This document shows, piece by piece, positions 55,301-64,000 of a stretch of DNA of 64,000 nt; position 1 is the first letter of the stretch, and every line of letters begins with the position of its first letter. The position numbers and the translations under genes were made by a program. The notes under the pieces are model-generated. The model saw only the letters and a list, made by a program, of their open reading frames with translations, did not search any database and had not been told where the DNA came from. Where the stretch lies: positions 230,204-294,203 of the forward strand of contig JACYLQ010000047.1 of assembly GCA_015272395.1 (NCBI GenBank), in the 5' to 3' direction. This stretch comes from Calothrix sp. C42_A2020_038. Lineage in GTDB: Bacteria; Cyanobacteriota; Cyanobacteriia; Cyanobacteriales; Nostocaceae.

Positions 55301-57080
55301 AAATCTTATTTAAGACTTTGTTTCTAAGTCCCCAAGAAAGCGCGCGCTGATGATTTTCCCATAGTTGTGCGTACAGGTTATTGGCTGCGACTAATTGTTG
55401 ATGTGTTCCTTGTTCGATTACTTGCCCGTTGTCTAATACAATTATTTGGTCGGCGTTTATTATTGTGGAGAGACGGTGAGCTACTATTACTAGGGTTTTA
55501 CCTGCGGTGAGGGATGCTATTGCTTCTTGAATTAAGGCTTCGTTTTCTGGGTCGGTGAATGCTGTTGCTTCGTCGAGTACTATTATTGGATTGTTTTGTA
55601 ATATGGCACGCGCGATGGTGATGCGTTGTTTTTGTCCTCCTGATAAACGACTGCCGCGTTCTCCTGCGATGGTGTCGTAACCGTTGGGCAATTCCATGAT
55701 AAAGTCATGTGCTTGTGCTGCTTGTGCTGCTGCTTCGATTTGTTCGTTTGTGGCGCCTGGGCAACCTAAACGAATATTTTCGCGTATGGTGTCATAGAGC
55801 AGAAATGTATCTTGAAAGACGAATGATACTTGAGACATGAGTGTTTCGGATGTCATGTTTCGGACATCTATACCACCTATTTCTACGCTGCCTTCATCAA
55901 CATCCCAAAAGCGGGGAATTAGTTTGGCTACCGTACTTTTACCTGCTCCGGATGAACCGACTAAGGCTGTAACTGTACCTGCGGGTATGTAAATATTTAC
56001 TTCTTTTAGTGCTTGACGGTTTTCGTCTCCATAAGAAAATGTGACGTTACGGAAATGTATGGAGGTGTCGATGGGTTGTTGAGGATTTTCTGGTTCTGGT
56101 AGAGGAGGTAATGCGAGAAGTTTACCAATACGTTTGGCAGCAGCGCCAGATTTGTTGATAAAAGAAGATAACCACATTATTGGTAATAGTGCTTCCATTA
56201 CTCCTGATGAAAGCAATAGAAAGAATATGAAAACAGGAATTTCTAACTTTCCTTGCAGTATTAAATAGGCGCCTACCGTTACTACAATAATTAAAGTTGG
56301 TAGAGATGCCATTACTAAACTACCAACTCTGCCACCAAACTGAGTTCTTTCTGTCCATGCTTTGGTACGGTTGGTAAATTCATCTAAAGAATTGCGAAAC
56401 CTAACAAAAGATGTTGTACCATCATCAAATGTTCGCACTACTTGCATTCCCTGGACAAACTCAATTACCGTCCCGTTAATTTGCTCATTCGCTTCATCAT
56501 ATGCTTGGCGTTCCTTTTCATAGTCACGCATCGCCAAATTCATAAATATCAATCCCACAGGTGCCGTTGCCAAAGTCGCCAATGCCATGCGCCAATCAAC
56601 CACAAACATCAGTACTAACGTTAAAGCAGGTGCCGTATAAGCGCGGGCAATTAACGGTGTACTATCAGCAACAAAAGCATGTAGCGACTTTACATCATCT
56701 TGGACAATTTTCTTGATGGCGCCGGAACCAGTAGTGACAACATAACCAAGTGGTAAACGTCCCAAATGTTCAGCAATTTGAATTCTAAGTAACTCCTCTA
56801 ACTTGAAGGCGCCGATATGAGAAGTACGAAACGCCCAAGTTCGAGAAAAAAAGCTAACTACAACAGCAGTAGTAGATAAACCAATTAATATCCCAATATG
56901 CTGTACATTTATATTTTCAGATAGTAGCTCGCGCGCGATAAAGGGAATAGTTAATAAAGAAGCAAGAGCAGATGCAGCATTCAAACCAGAAAGAAACATC
57001 GCTGTAATAATATAACCCTTGATAGGCTTAATAATATCCCAAAGACCCGTATCAGAACTTACGTTTATTGTATCATCCAT
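55299..57080 (-). CDS. ABC exporter half-molecule, siderophore type
   Basis: 593 residues. The membrane domain (about 18-310) includes GYIITAMFLSGLNAASALAS. The ATPase domain has ALVGSSGAGKSTVAKLIPRF, LSGGQKQRITIARAIL, PIIVLDEATAFTDPENE and LVIVAHRLSTI. Probable heterodimer partner of the 53398 gene. Its ATG overlaps the stop of the upstream methyltransferase-like gene by one base (TAATG), so the two are translationally coupled. Confidence 0.9.
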   Translation of the reverse strand: MDDTINVSSDTGLWDIIKPIKGYIITAMFLSGLNAASALASLLTIPFIARELLSENINVQHIGILIGLSTTAVVVSFFSRTWAFRTSHIGAFKLEELLRIQIAEHLGRLPLGYVVTTGSGAIKKIVQDDVKSLHAFVADSTPLIARAYTAPALTLVLMFVVDWRMALATLATAPVGLIFMNLAMRDYEKERQAYDEANEQINGTVIEFVQGMQVVRTFDDGTTSFVRFRNSLDEFTNRTKAWTERTQFGGRVGSLVMASLPTLIIVVTVGAYLILQGKLEIPVFIFFLLLSSGVMEALLPIMWLSSFINKSGAAAKRIGKLLALPPLPEPENPQQPIDTSIHFRNVTFSYGDENRQALKEVNIYIPAGTVTALVGSSGAGKSTVAKLIPRFWDVDEGSVEIGGIDVRNMTSETLMSQVSFVFQDTFLLYDTIRENIRLGCPGATNEQIEAAAQAAQAHDFIMELPNGYDTIAGERGSRLSGGQKQRITIARAILQNNPIIVLDEATAFTDPENEALIQEAIASLTAGKTLVIVAHRLSTIINADQIIVLDNGQVIEQGTHQQLVAANNLYAQLWENHQRALSWGLRNKVLNKI

Positions 57081-57706
57081 TATTTCTTTGCGTCCTTTGC
57101 GTCCTTTGCGGTTCGTTTTAAAAAAAAGAATTTAGGTAAAACTCGACCGGTGCTTTGCATATAACTTTGATATTCATCACCAAATTGGTCAAGCATCATT
57201 TTTTCTTCATTACTAACTCTGAGAAAATATAATATACCAAATCCGATTATTCCAGAAAAAGCTGCTATATAATTAGGTAATAATAAAGCTTGTGCAAAAC
57301 ACCACAACCAAACTGAACTATACATAGGATGGCGAATACTTTTGTAAATGCCATTTGTAATTAAAGTATGTTCTGCTCTCACCTCCAAGCTAGGAGACCA
57401 ATTTTGACCTAAATCATGGTGAGACTTCCAAAACAAGTACATTGATACTGCATATATCAAAATACCAACAATACTTACCATTTCAGGTAATTGATAATCA
57501 GCAAAGCTAAGTAAAGATGAAAAAACGTAGACATTAGGTATAAGTAACATTCCGATAAAGACAAGAAGCAACAAAAACTTTTCTTGACTCGTTTTCCTAC
57601 TATCCGTTATTTGATTTTTCTTATTTTGCTGCTGATGGGGATACCGGATAAAGAAAAAAAGTACAATACCTGCAAAGAACACTATTTTTAAAGTCAATGT
57701 ATCCAT
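57080..57706 (-). CDS. Isoprenylcysteine methyltransferase-like membrane protein
   Basis: 208 residues with about five membrane helices and the ICMT/PEMT C-terminal motif: AEHTLITNGIYKSIRHPMYS (RHPxY), LRVSNEEKMMLDQFGDEYQS (EE-x-GxxY). These bind S-adenosylmethionine and methylate lipophilic substrates; the substrate here is unknown. The last residues RTAKDAKDAKK are encoded by an intergenic-type repeat (complement of TTTGCGTCCTTTGCGTCC), so the natural C-terminus was replaced by repeat DNA. Coupled to the ABC gene. Confidence 0.82.
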   Translation of the reverse strand: MDTLTLKIVFFAGIVLFFFIRYPHQQQNKKNQITDSRKTSQEKFLLLLVFIGMLLIPNVYVFSSLLSFADYQLPEMVSIVGILIYAVSMYLFWKSHHDLGQNWSPSLEVRAEHTLITNGIYKSIRHPMYSSVWLWCFAQALLLPNYIAAFSGIIGFGILYFLRVSNEEKMMLDQFGDEYQSYMQSTGRVLPKFFFLKRTAKDAKDAKK

Positions 57707-58101
57707 AGCTGTTACCGTTAGCTGTTACCGTTTACTAAGAATAAATCGCAAGTATTCTAGGTACATCATAACGGATATTAATTGAGAGGTGCCTATCCCA
57801 AAAGGATTTTTTCCAATTCCATACGGATTTACAAGCTTATCCCACAAATGTCATTCTGAACGCAGTGAAGAATCTAAAAGATTTCGAGATTTATGAGATA
57901 CTTCACGTAGTGAGGATGACAATTTGGTATGCTCTACTAAAAAACTTATACCCAATCTTATTATAAGTTAACATTAACCAATATTTTTTAATTTTATTTG
58001 TAGTTTTGTAAACACTTTATTACAAAGCATCTTATTAAGATTCACTTCAATATTATTGAAATTAACTTTTATTAATAGAATATATTGAGTTTGTATAAAA
58101 C
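57707..58101. other. Intergenic region with dispersed repeats
   Basis: Contains a direct repeat AGCTGTTACCGTT twice (57708-57733), the phrase CCTATCCCAAAAGGATTTTT (57791, similar to 61539), and a long hairpin-forming repeat at 57849-57920. No gene. Confidence 0.5.
57849..57920. repeat. 'TGTCATTCTGAACGCAGTGA' inverted repeat
   Basis: TGTCATTCTGAACGCAGTGA, then AGAATCT on the left and ACTTCACGTAGTGAGGATGA, then CA on the right. It forms a long imperfect hairpin of a type scattered through many bacterial genomes. Confidence 0.65.
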
Positions 58102-58388
58102 ATGAAAATTAGAATATTAGTGCTACTGTTGATTTTTTTATTAAACTTCATTCAACCAGCATACGCTTCAGCATCAAAAATAAGCTATCTCCCTACAAAT
58201 AGCGTACCAAGCATTTTTAGGTTAATGAGGTCATGCAACACATTGACAGGAAGGATAGCAAGGTATTAATGCTTGCAACATGGCAATTTATTTGAATCAA
58301 GATAACGTGATTTTATGGAACAACCGAGGATAGAAATTATTTAGCTTAGGTCGCTACTCTGAGGGAGCATCCACTTTCGGCAGATAGA
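58102..58388 (+). pseudogene. Secreted TPR-protein remnant
   Basis: 58102-58269 begins with a good signal peptide (MKIRILVLLLIFLLNFIQPA, YASA) and stops after 55 codons. Downstream, in broken frames, are TPR-like phrases: YLNQDNVILWNNRG then a stop, and LFSLGRYSEGASTFGR then a stop. This resembles the A-W-x-N-R-G ... L-x-x-L-G-R-Y pattern of tetratricopeptide repeats. The gene is decayed and ends where the MFS remnant begins. Confidence 0.5.
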
Positions 58389-58393
58389 CTTTT

Positions 58394-58834
58394 TTAGACC
58401 AACCATATAGTAAGGTCTCCGGTGCCACGTTCTTCAGGTTTTAATAAATTTACAGCTAAAGCATCAGTAGCAATATCTTGTGTGGAACTAAATAATATCA
58501 TTCCACATAATAACGCCATTGTTAGAGTAATATTTTGTGTAATATCAGCAAATGCACAAACGGCTGTTAATATAGCAACTGTTACTTGTAAACAAATAAT
58601 CTAAAACCGATAATGCCCCCACTTAGCTATACTAAAACTGTCGATAAACGGCGCCCATATAAATTTAAGCATTAATGGAAATGCAATCAAATTAATTAAT
58701 GCAACTGATTCTAAAGAGGCACCTTGCTGTCGTAAGAAGACTGGTAATGCCTGATATAAAAACATTACAGGAATATATTGTGATATATATAAGCTAGCAA
58801 GTAAGCCAAATTTACTAAATTCTTTAGGTTTCAT
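58394..58834 (-). pseudogene. MFS (RhtX/FptX-like) siderophore transporter remnant
   Basis: The frame starts MKPKEFSKFGLLASLYISQY and includes VFLRQQGASLESVALINLIA, FPLMLKFIWAPFIDSF and KWGHYRF, followed by an in-frame TAG (tryptophan expected). It then continues without a shift: IICLQVTVAILTAVCAFADI, STQDIATDALAVNLLKPEER, GTGDLTIWLV and stop. One nonsense change plus loss of the C-terminal two thirds. It is the probable former inner-membrane partner of the TonB receptor 64 bases upstream. Confidence 0.75.
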
Positions 58835-58860
58835 TGATATATAAAAATTCCAAATATAAC

Positions 58861-58887
58861 TCTTGTGGAACGGGCATCCCTGCCCGT
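58861..58887. repeat. ACGGGCATCCCTGCCCGT hairpin (family B, inverted)
   Basis: CTTGTGGA then ACGGGCA / TGCCCGT with a TCCC loop. It is the reverse complement of the element at 48861 and lies just after the TonB receptor stop. Confidence 0.75.
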
Positions 58888-58897
58888 CCTTTCAACA

Positions 58898-61402
58898 CTA
58901 AAAATTAGCTTTAACCTGCACACCCACAATAGTAGGCGCCCCAAATGTTGCAATTACATTTGGTGGTGGAAATTCAAACCCTGATGTAATATAACGCGCG
59001 TCAAAAATATTATTAGCATACAGATAAATACCATAATTATCTCGTTCATATCCAACGCGCGCATTTACTAACACAAACGGGTCTTGTTTAATATTATTAT
59101 AATCATCTAATAAATAACTTCCAAAACCCTGCAATTCTACACGACCTAATAGACCTATAGCAGTACGGTATTGTGCTGCTAAGTTAAATGTATATTCAGG
59201 TGAATATGGCAAGCGATTACCATTATAGTTAGTACCTGTGAGTGGGTTACTATAGTTGTTATATTTGGCATTAGTATAACCAAATCCGGCACTTAATTCG
59301 AGTCCAGTAGCAGGTCTTGCTCTCAATTCAAGTTCTGCACCGTTAATACTGGCGCCTGCATTTATTATACTGCTGAAGAAACCTGTCACTGGGTCGGGTA
59401 ATGTAGCTTGATAGTTTTCTAATTGAGTACTAAATACTGCTAAATTAGCAATTAATTTATCATCCAACCAAGAAGATTTTAAACCAGCTTCGTAATTCCA
59501 AGATTTTTCTGGAGCAAATTTTAATGAACCTGGTACATCCGCGCGATAATTTAAACCACCTGGTTTATATCCCCTAGTAATACTCGCATATGCCATTAAG
59601 TTGGGATTAAACTTATATTCAACTCCAAATTTTGGTAATAACTCACTACTTGATGTTTCAGCATCAATAAAAGTTTGTCCCGCAGGTGCTACTGCAACTC
59701 CACCAACTTCAAAGTTATTACTGCGAGTTAAGGTTGTATTTGCTGATTCATATCGTAAACCCGCTGTTAACGTTAATGGTTGAATCGGTTTATAATCTAC
59801 TTGTGCAAATGCTGCATAAATGTTTCCACTTGACTCTGCTGCTACACGTCGTGTATCAAAGAGTCCAAAAAATTGTTGAGATATTGGCGTAAATTTGTAC
59901 AGTTCTAAATAGTTTACATCTTTAGATTCATAATAACCTCCTACTAACCACCTAAATTGATTTGCGTCGCTTGGTGACTGTAAGCGGACTTCTTGACTCC
60001 AAATATTTGTACTAAAATTATTAACGTTGCGGAAAAAGTCTACTGGTGAAACGTCACCATCACCTATACTATCTTGATTTGAATTACGGTGTGCGGTTAT
60101 AGAGGTAAAGCGAAAATTTGGATTATCATAAGAAACTTTCAGCGCTTGTGAATTATCGCTAAGTTGAATATTACCGCTTTCATTCAAAGCTGCGTCGTAA
60201 CGATTTTTAGATGTAGTCGAAGCATACGCATAACCACCATCATCATTATAACTAGTTGCGGCGTTGAATGAAATAGTCCAATCTGGTGAAGGCACCCACA
60301 ATAACTGTCCTCTTCCTGAAAGCGAAGATTGTCCACCCAGGTTTTCATTCGTCAAGGTATTCTTACCAAGACCATCGCGCGCTTTGTATCCACCTGACAA
60401 ACGAAAGAATAATTTGTCAGGAATAATTGCATCGCTCAAAGATAACTGTAAGTCGCGCGCGTTGTAACTACCATATCCAGCAGATGCTCTAACCTCTGGC
60501 TTGTTAGTGGGTTTTTTGGAAATAATATTTACTACCCCAGCTTGAGCATTTCTACCATATAGTGTACTCTGTGGGCCACGCAATACTTCAACTCGTTCTA
60601 AATCAATTAGTTCTTGGTCGATATTCAACCCACCTTCCAAGGGAATATCATCTATATAAAAACTTACTGTGTCACTGCGCGATAAAAAATTGCTGTTACT
60701 CAATCCCCGTAAACTGTAAAAGGTGTTAAAGCGACCACCTGATGATGATAGTACAGTAAAGTTAGGGGTATTATTGGCAATACCTTGAATATTGGTGATT
60801 CCTGCGTCTTCAATTTCTCTCGCTCCAATAGCTGTGACACTAACGGGTACATCCTGAAGATTTTCTTCTGTTTTCTGTGCAGTAACAACTAATTCAATTG
60901 GTTCGTCTGTTTGTGTCGCCGCTTCTCCTGTGCGCTCTGGTTGTGAAGAGGCGCCTTCTATAGGTTTCGCAGTGACACCAAAAACCAAACCATTGTTATC
61001 ATCAAATAATTCCACATTGAGCAACCCCGCTTCACCTATTACTGTCACTCGAATACTTTTAGCATCCAAGTTTGCCACAGTCACAGAAGTTATTCCGGTG
61101 ATTGGTTTTTCTTGAGTAAATGTATTTCCTGTCGGTAGGCGCAACTGAGCGTTAGGAATATCAGCAATAAAGCTATTACCTTCACTTTTCGGTAACACCT
61201 TTAACTTATCCCCAACAATAGTTTCTAAAATTATCTCCAAACCCTTATCAGTTGTATTTACTTTTACTCCTGTTATATCTATAACTTCGCTATCAGTAAC
61301 CTGGGAAATAACGGCATCGCTACCTTTAGAGACTGTAACATCTGCATAAGCGGGAAATGATATGGCAACTAGAACAGCAGAGAAACAAATTATACGTGAC
61401 AT
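58898..61402 (-). CDS. TonB-dependent receptor with N-terminal AMIN domain
   Basis: 834 residues from the ATG at 61402, which has GAGGAG about 11 bases upstream; a TTG seven codons earlier is open but less likely. Signal peptide (MSRIICFSAVLVAISFPAYA); AMIN domain (about 40-145: VIDITGVKVNTTDKGLEIIL; GEAGLLNVELFDDNNGLVFG); plug (about 175-300: IELVVTAQKTEENLQDVPVS; YSLRGLSNSNFLSRSDTVSF; RVEVLRGPQSTLYGRNAQAG); 22-strand barrel ending in VGVQVKANF. AMIN-TonB fusions are typical cyanobacterial siderophore receptors. Complete. An ATGATAATC-like word upstream could be part of a Fur site but is not convincing. Confidence 0.93.
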   Translation of the reverse strand: MSRIICFSAVLVAISFPAYADVTVSKGSDAVISQVTDSEVIDITGVKVNTTDKGLEIILETIVGDKLKVLPKSEGNSFIADIPNAQLRLPTGNTFTQEKPITGITSVTVANLDAKSIRVTVIGEAGLLNVELFDDNNGLVFGVTAKPIEGASSQPERTGEAATQTDEPIELVVTAQKTEENLQDVPVSVTAIGAREIEDAGITNIQGIANNTPNFTVLSSSGGRFNTFYSLRGLSNSNFLSRSDTVSFYIDDIPLEGGLNIDQELIDLERVEVLRGPQSTLYGRNAQAGVVNIISKKPTNKPEVRASAGYGSYNARDLQLSLSDAIIPDKLFFRLSGGYKARDGLGKNTLTNENLGGQSSLSGRGQLLWVPSPDWTISFNAATSYNDDGGYAYASTTSKNRYDAALNESGNIQLSDNSQALKVSYDNPNFRFTSITAHRNSNQDSIGDGDVSPVDFFRNVNNFSTNIWSQEVRLQSPSDANQFRWLVGGYYESKDVNYLELYKFTPISQQFFGLFDTRRVAAESSGNIYAAFAQVDYKPIQPLTLTAGLRYESANTTLTRSNNFEVGGVAVAPAGQTFIDAETSSSELLPKFGVEYKFNPNLMAYASITRGYKPGGLNYRADVPGSLKFAPEKSWNYEAGLKSSWLDDKLIANLAVFSTQLENYQATLPDPVTGFFSSIINAGASINGAELELRARPATGLELSAGFGYTNAKYNNYSNPLTGTNYNGNRLPYSPEYTFNLAAQYRTAIGLLGRVELQGFGSYLLDDYNNIKQDPFVLVNARVGYERDNYGIYLYANNIFDARYITSGFEFPPPNVIATFGAPTIVGVQVKANF

Positions 61403-61783
61403 ATTACCCGTACTCCTCACCAATTATTCCTTCAACAAATTGCCAAGCTTATTAGAAATGAGACCGATTATCATATACAGTCATATTACGGAGGAAGTAC
61501 TGATTGTTACTATTTCTTGTGTATCTCTTAATAATCCCTATCCCAAACGGATTTTTACCTATTCTAAAAGTTAGGCGCCGTAAAATCACTGTTTTTTGTC
61601 ACCACATAGATACTAAGGTTATGGAGAACTTAATCTTTTATTAACTTTTTGTGCTATCAAGTTCTTGCAATAAATTAGTAATAACTGTAATATCAAAGTG
61701 TCATACTTACATCTACACTATTTTGCAGGATTTCAAATGGCTGGAAATTTCTGCAAGTCAGGATGCATTTACATCTTTATTAA
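61403..61783. other. Spacer between TonB receptor and AraC-type gene
   Basis: About 380 bases without a gene, presumably carrying the receptor promoter and binding sites for the adjacent AraC-type regulator. CCTATCCCAAACGGATTTTT at 61539 repeats a phrase from 57791. Confidence 0.45.
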
Positions 61784-62788
61784 TTACAAACTCCTATAAA
61801 CGCTAGGAGGGACACCAAATTTTTTCCGAAAAGCAGCGCTAAATGAAGTCTCACTTGCATAACCAACCGCGTGCGCAACTTCAGTTACATTTAAGTTGTT
61901 GACTTTCAATAGTTCTCTTGCTTGCTCCATTCTATATTCATATAGACAACCAAAAGCAGTTGTATTGAAGCATTGACGAAATCCGATTTTCAATTTGTAG
62001 TCATTTAAGCCAACTTGTTTTGCTAAATTAAATAAAGAAGGAGGATTCTGAAAATTATTTAGTAAGATTTCTTTTGCATAATGAACGCGCGCGATGTCAT
62101 CTTCTTTAAGCTTTTTATAATAATTTTCGCTAATTTCCAATTTCTGGGTAATTTCATTGATATAATAAGCAATCAACTCTATCGCTTTACTTTCAAGAAA
62201 TAATCTTTTCGTCAATCCTTGGTAAGGGCAATTTATAATTTGTTGTGCTGCCATTCGCATCGCTGATGTAATTATATAATTACCTATATATAGTGAAACA
62301 TCGGCGCCTTCAATAATTCGTTGTAACTGTATAGGTATTTTATTATACTCACTATCAAGAAAAGAGCGAAAATTCCAAGGCTCCATCACCAAATGAACAA
62401 AATTAATTCTTTCACCCACAGCATACTCTATACTTCCCTTATGGTCTAAAGCAAAACCTAAACTACCTTGGTTAGAAGTATATATCAAATCTGAGTTAAT
62501 ACCAGACATTCTTCCGCGCGCGCTGCCAGAAAGACAAAAAGTTAAGCCAAATGCTAAACACTGCTGTTTATATTCTGCTTCGAGAATCGTATTTTGACAA
62601 ACTTCCAAACTTTGAACAATTAATTCAATTCCCGAACGCAAGCTGACTCGCTGCATCCAGCCATCACATATCATTGAAGGAAACCTAATAATTTCCTCAT
62701 TTTGCGTAGAAGTAATAGCAGCATTTGTCTGCTGTCCAATCGCTGCAAACAGTTCGTTTATATCAGAAATAGAATAACTGATTTTCAT
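61784..62788 (-). CDS. AraC-family regulator, PchR-like
   Basis: 334 residues. The N-terminal 230 form a ligand-sensing region (LAFGLTFCLSGSARGRMSGI; FVHLVMEPWNFRSFL). The C-terminal double helix-turn-helix (about 240-334) has PPSLFNLAKQVGLNDYKLKI, GFRQCFNTTAFGCLYEYRME and HAVGYASETSFSAAFRKKFG. This is the PchR pattern of regulators that sense a ferric siderophore and switch on receptor genes. It lies 360 bases upstream of the TonB receptor in the same direction. Confidence 0.9.
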   Translation of the reverse strand: MKISYSISDINELFAAIGQQTNAAITSTQNEEIIRFPSMICDGWMQRVSLRSGIELIVQSLEVCQNTILEAEYKQQCLAFGLTFCLSGSARGRMSGINSDLIYTSNQGSLGFALDHKGSIEYAVGERINFVHLVMEPWNFRSFLDSEYNKIPIQLQRIIEGADVSLYIGNYIITSAMRMAAQQIINCPYQGLTKRLFLESKAIELIAYYINEITQKLEISENYYKKLKEDDIARVHYAKEILLNNFQNPPSLFNLAKQVGLNDYKLKIGFRQCFNTTAFGCLYEYRMEQARELLKVNNLNVTEVAHAVGYASETSFSAAFRKKFGVPPSVYRSL

Positions 62789-62940
62789 ACTTACCCGAAT
62801 GCACGCTTTTTATTGTCATAGCATTAAAGCATTAATGAAAGAATCTGTCAATTACTATGGAATGCAAAGCTAAGTTAATTTGATACGATGCTATAAGTAA
62901 CGTTTAACATTAGTTGACATTATGAATCAAACGCACAAAT

Positions 62941-63501
62941 TTTGATATCCATAAAGTAGTAGGTATCATTGCTGCTGTGTTCTTAACGATGATTGCTTTT
63001 ACAGGGTTTTGCTGGAATTTTTATGAACAGACCGAACCTCTAGTCTATGCAGCAACATTAACACCAAAACCAATTGAACCAAAATCAAAATTGGCGCCTG
63101 GTAAATCTATTATATTGGGTGAAGTATTGAAAGTAGCCGATAAAACATTACCAGGAGCAGTCACAACTTACATCAACTTCCCAGAAACTCCAGAAGATGT
63201 TCTAACCATATATAAAAAATTTCCCCAAGATAAAGAAACCTATCGTAGTCGAGTATCTATAGACCAATATAGTGGTAAAGTCCTACAAGTCCGTGATGCT
63301 CGTTCATTACCACTAGGAGATGCAGTCCTTGATGCATTTGTACCCATGCACTATGGTACTTTTGGAGGGTTGGCAACGCGCATTTTTTATGTTTTTGTTG
63401 GACTGGCACCGTTAATTTTGTTTATTACAGGGTTTATCATGTGGCAATATCGCTGGAAACAGAAAAAGCTTCAAAACACTTTTGAAAAAGTAAAGTTGTA
63501 A
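62941..63501 (+). pseudogene. PepSY-associated membrane protein, 5' truncated
   Basis: Coding similarity begins before the first in-frame ATG (NFDIHKVVGIIAAVFLTMIA) and continues FTGFCWNFYEQTEPLVYAAT, then a PepSY region (SRVSIDQYSGKVLQVRDARS), PMHYGTFGGLATRIFYVFVG and a last helix (LAPLILFITGFIMWQYR). Full-length relatives have about 370 residues; here the first half is gone, and MNQTHK directly upstream is in another frame. These iron-regulated proteins may act as siderophore-iron reductases. A shortened product from an internal start is possible. Confidence 0.7.
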
Positions 63502-64000
63502 CCATTTTTATAAGGTTGTACTGATGAATTATGCTTAAAGGTTAATGGCACCTGTTGTTTAGGCGCCCTATTAATATTTTCATTTACTAAGTATTTATAG
63601 ATTTTTCGATTACATTCTTACCCGATAATGGTTCGTGTTATTAAATTTGGGGTATTGTAGCATAAGCGTCCTCGCCTGTGCAGCCTATATGTTTTTTCAC
63701 CACAGAGACACAGAGAACGCAGAGGAAGAGAAAACCACAAAGACACAATGGGGTGTTCACTTCTTAATTATTCTTACGAGCGTGTCCTTTGTGACCAGCG
63801 TGGTTCATTTCTCCTACACCCCAGAATTAATGCATAGACCATTAGTTCATGTCATTCATTAAGAACTGAATACAGAGAAACTAATTTAAACTTTTTCTTT
63901 ATATGAAAAATTTTGTCCACGCGCCGATTTTTTGTAGAGACCGTATTAACCCACATTCCGCACCCCAGGCGCCACATGCAATAAATCAGTACTGGAAAAC
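63502..64000. other. Gene-poor end of the window with repeat DNA
   Basis: No supported gene. 63697-63750 is the CACCACAGAGACACAGAGAA / AACCACAAAGACACAA repeat seen elsewhere. A 75-codon frame across it is mostly repeat-derived. Near 63943 the phrase ACCCACATTCCGCACCCC may be an insertion-sequence end; this is a guess. Confidence 0.4.

Noticed and set aside
61440..61490. Fur box before the TonB receptor
   Set aside because: Only one half (GATTATCAT) resembles the consensus; the other half does not match.
63635..63862. 75-codon plus-strand frame near the end
   Set aside because: Its middle is translated repeat DNA (HHRDTENAEEEKTTK) and the rest has no recognisable family.
45265..64000. Search for the missing 3' end of nifH on either strand
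   Set aside because: No sequence resembling MDELEALLIEFGIL or the start of nifD was found; an ATGGAC word at 52855 lies in an unrelated frame.

Overview
The window is chromosomal DNA of a filamentous, almost certainly heterocyst-forming cyanobacterium (Nostocales). The evidence is photosystem genes (psaE, psb28), an NDH-1 subunit (ndhS), the order nifB-fdxN-nifS-nifU-nifH, XisF-like, XisH and XisI proteins, and low GC with many intergenic hairpin repeats. I would not name a genus. The usual highly iterated palindrome GCGATCGC is almost absent (I see two copies), while GGCGCC occurs roughly 80 times by eye.

Layout. 0-5 kb: the end of a DUF4114 surface protein, remnants of a toxin gene and a glutathione S-transferase gene, and a double-domain alkaline phosphatase with an RTX-type tail. 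6-19 kb: a possible defence neighbourhood with a 1930-residue helicase-nuclease, an orphan TAXI-type binding protein, an alpha/beta hydrolase, a PerR/FurC-like regulator and a NACHT-pentapeptide protein. 19-38 kb: mostly housekeeping genes (Ycf55-like response regulator, FAD oxidoreductase, cobD-like, HU, dtd, psb28, moaB, mraY, fibrillin, psaE, mutM, ndhS, glycosyltransferase). Inside this stretch lies an exopolysaccharide locus with a HlyD-type adaptor, an intact PilZ-containing cellulose-synthase-like enzyme, and a neighbouring copy that has lost its catalytic domain.

39.8-45.3 kb: the nif cluster. nifH stops after 266 codons: it follows the family up to the PTPM motif, then runs into a short foreign tail and a stop. 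Forty-six bases later a large serine recombinase begins. This is the pattern of a developmentally excised interruption element of the nifD/fdxN/hupL type, here inside nifH. xisH and xisI lie about 1.4 kb beyond the recombinase, with an IS1 remnant and a second recombinase remnant between them. The missing 3' end of nifH and nifDK are not in the window, so if there has been no other rearrangement the element reaches past position 64000 (more than 18.7 kb).

49-64 kb, beyond the recombinase: cargo that looks metal-related. A CooC/MinD-like ATPase diverges from a second-type threonyl-tRNA synthetase with a Zur-box-like palindrome just before it, followed by a DUF1636 protein. Next comes a decaying siderophore region: two ABC exporter half-molecules, a methyltransferase-like membrane protein, an AMIN-TonB receptor, a PchR-type AraC regulator, and broken MFS, PepSY, TonB-plug, HLIP and TPR genes. 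No tRNA, rRNA or CRISPR array was seen.
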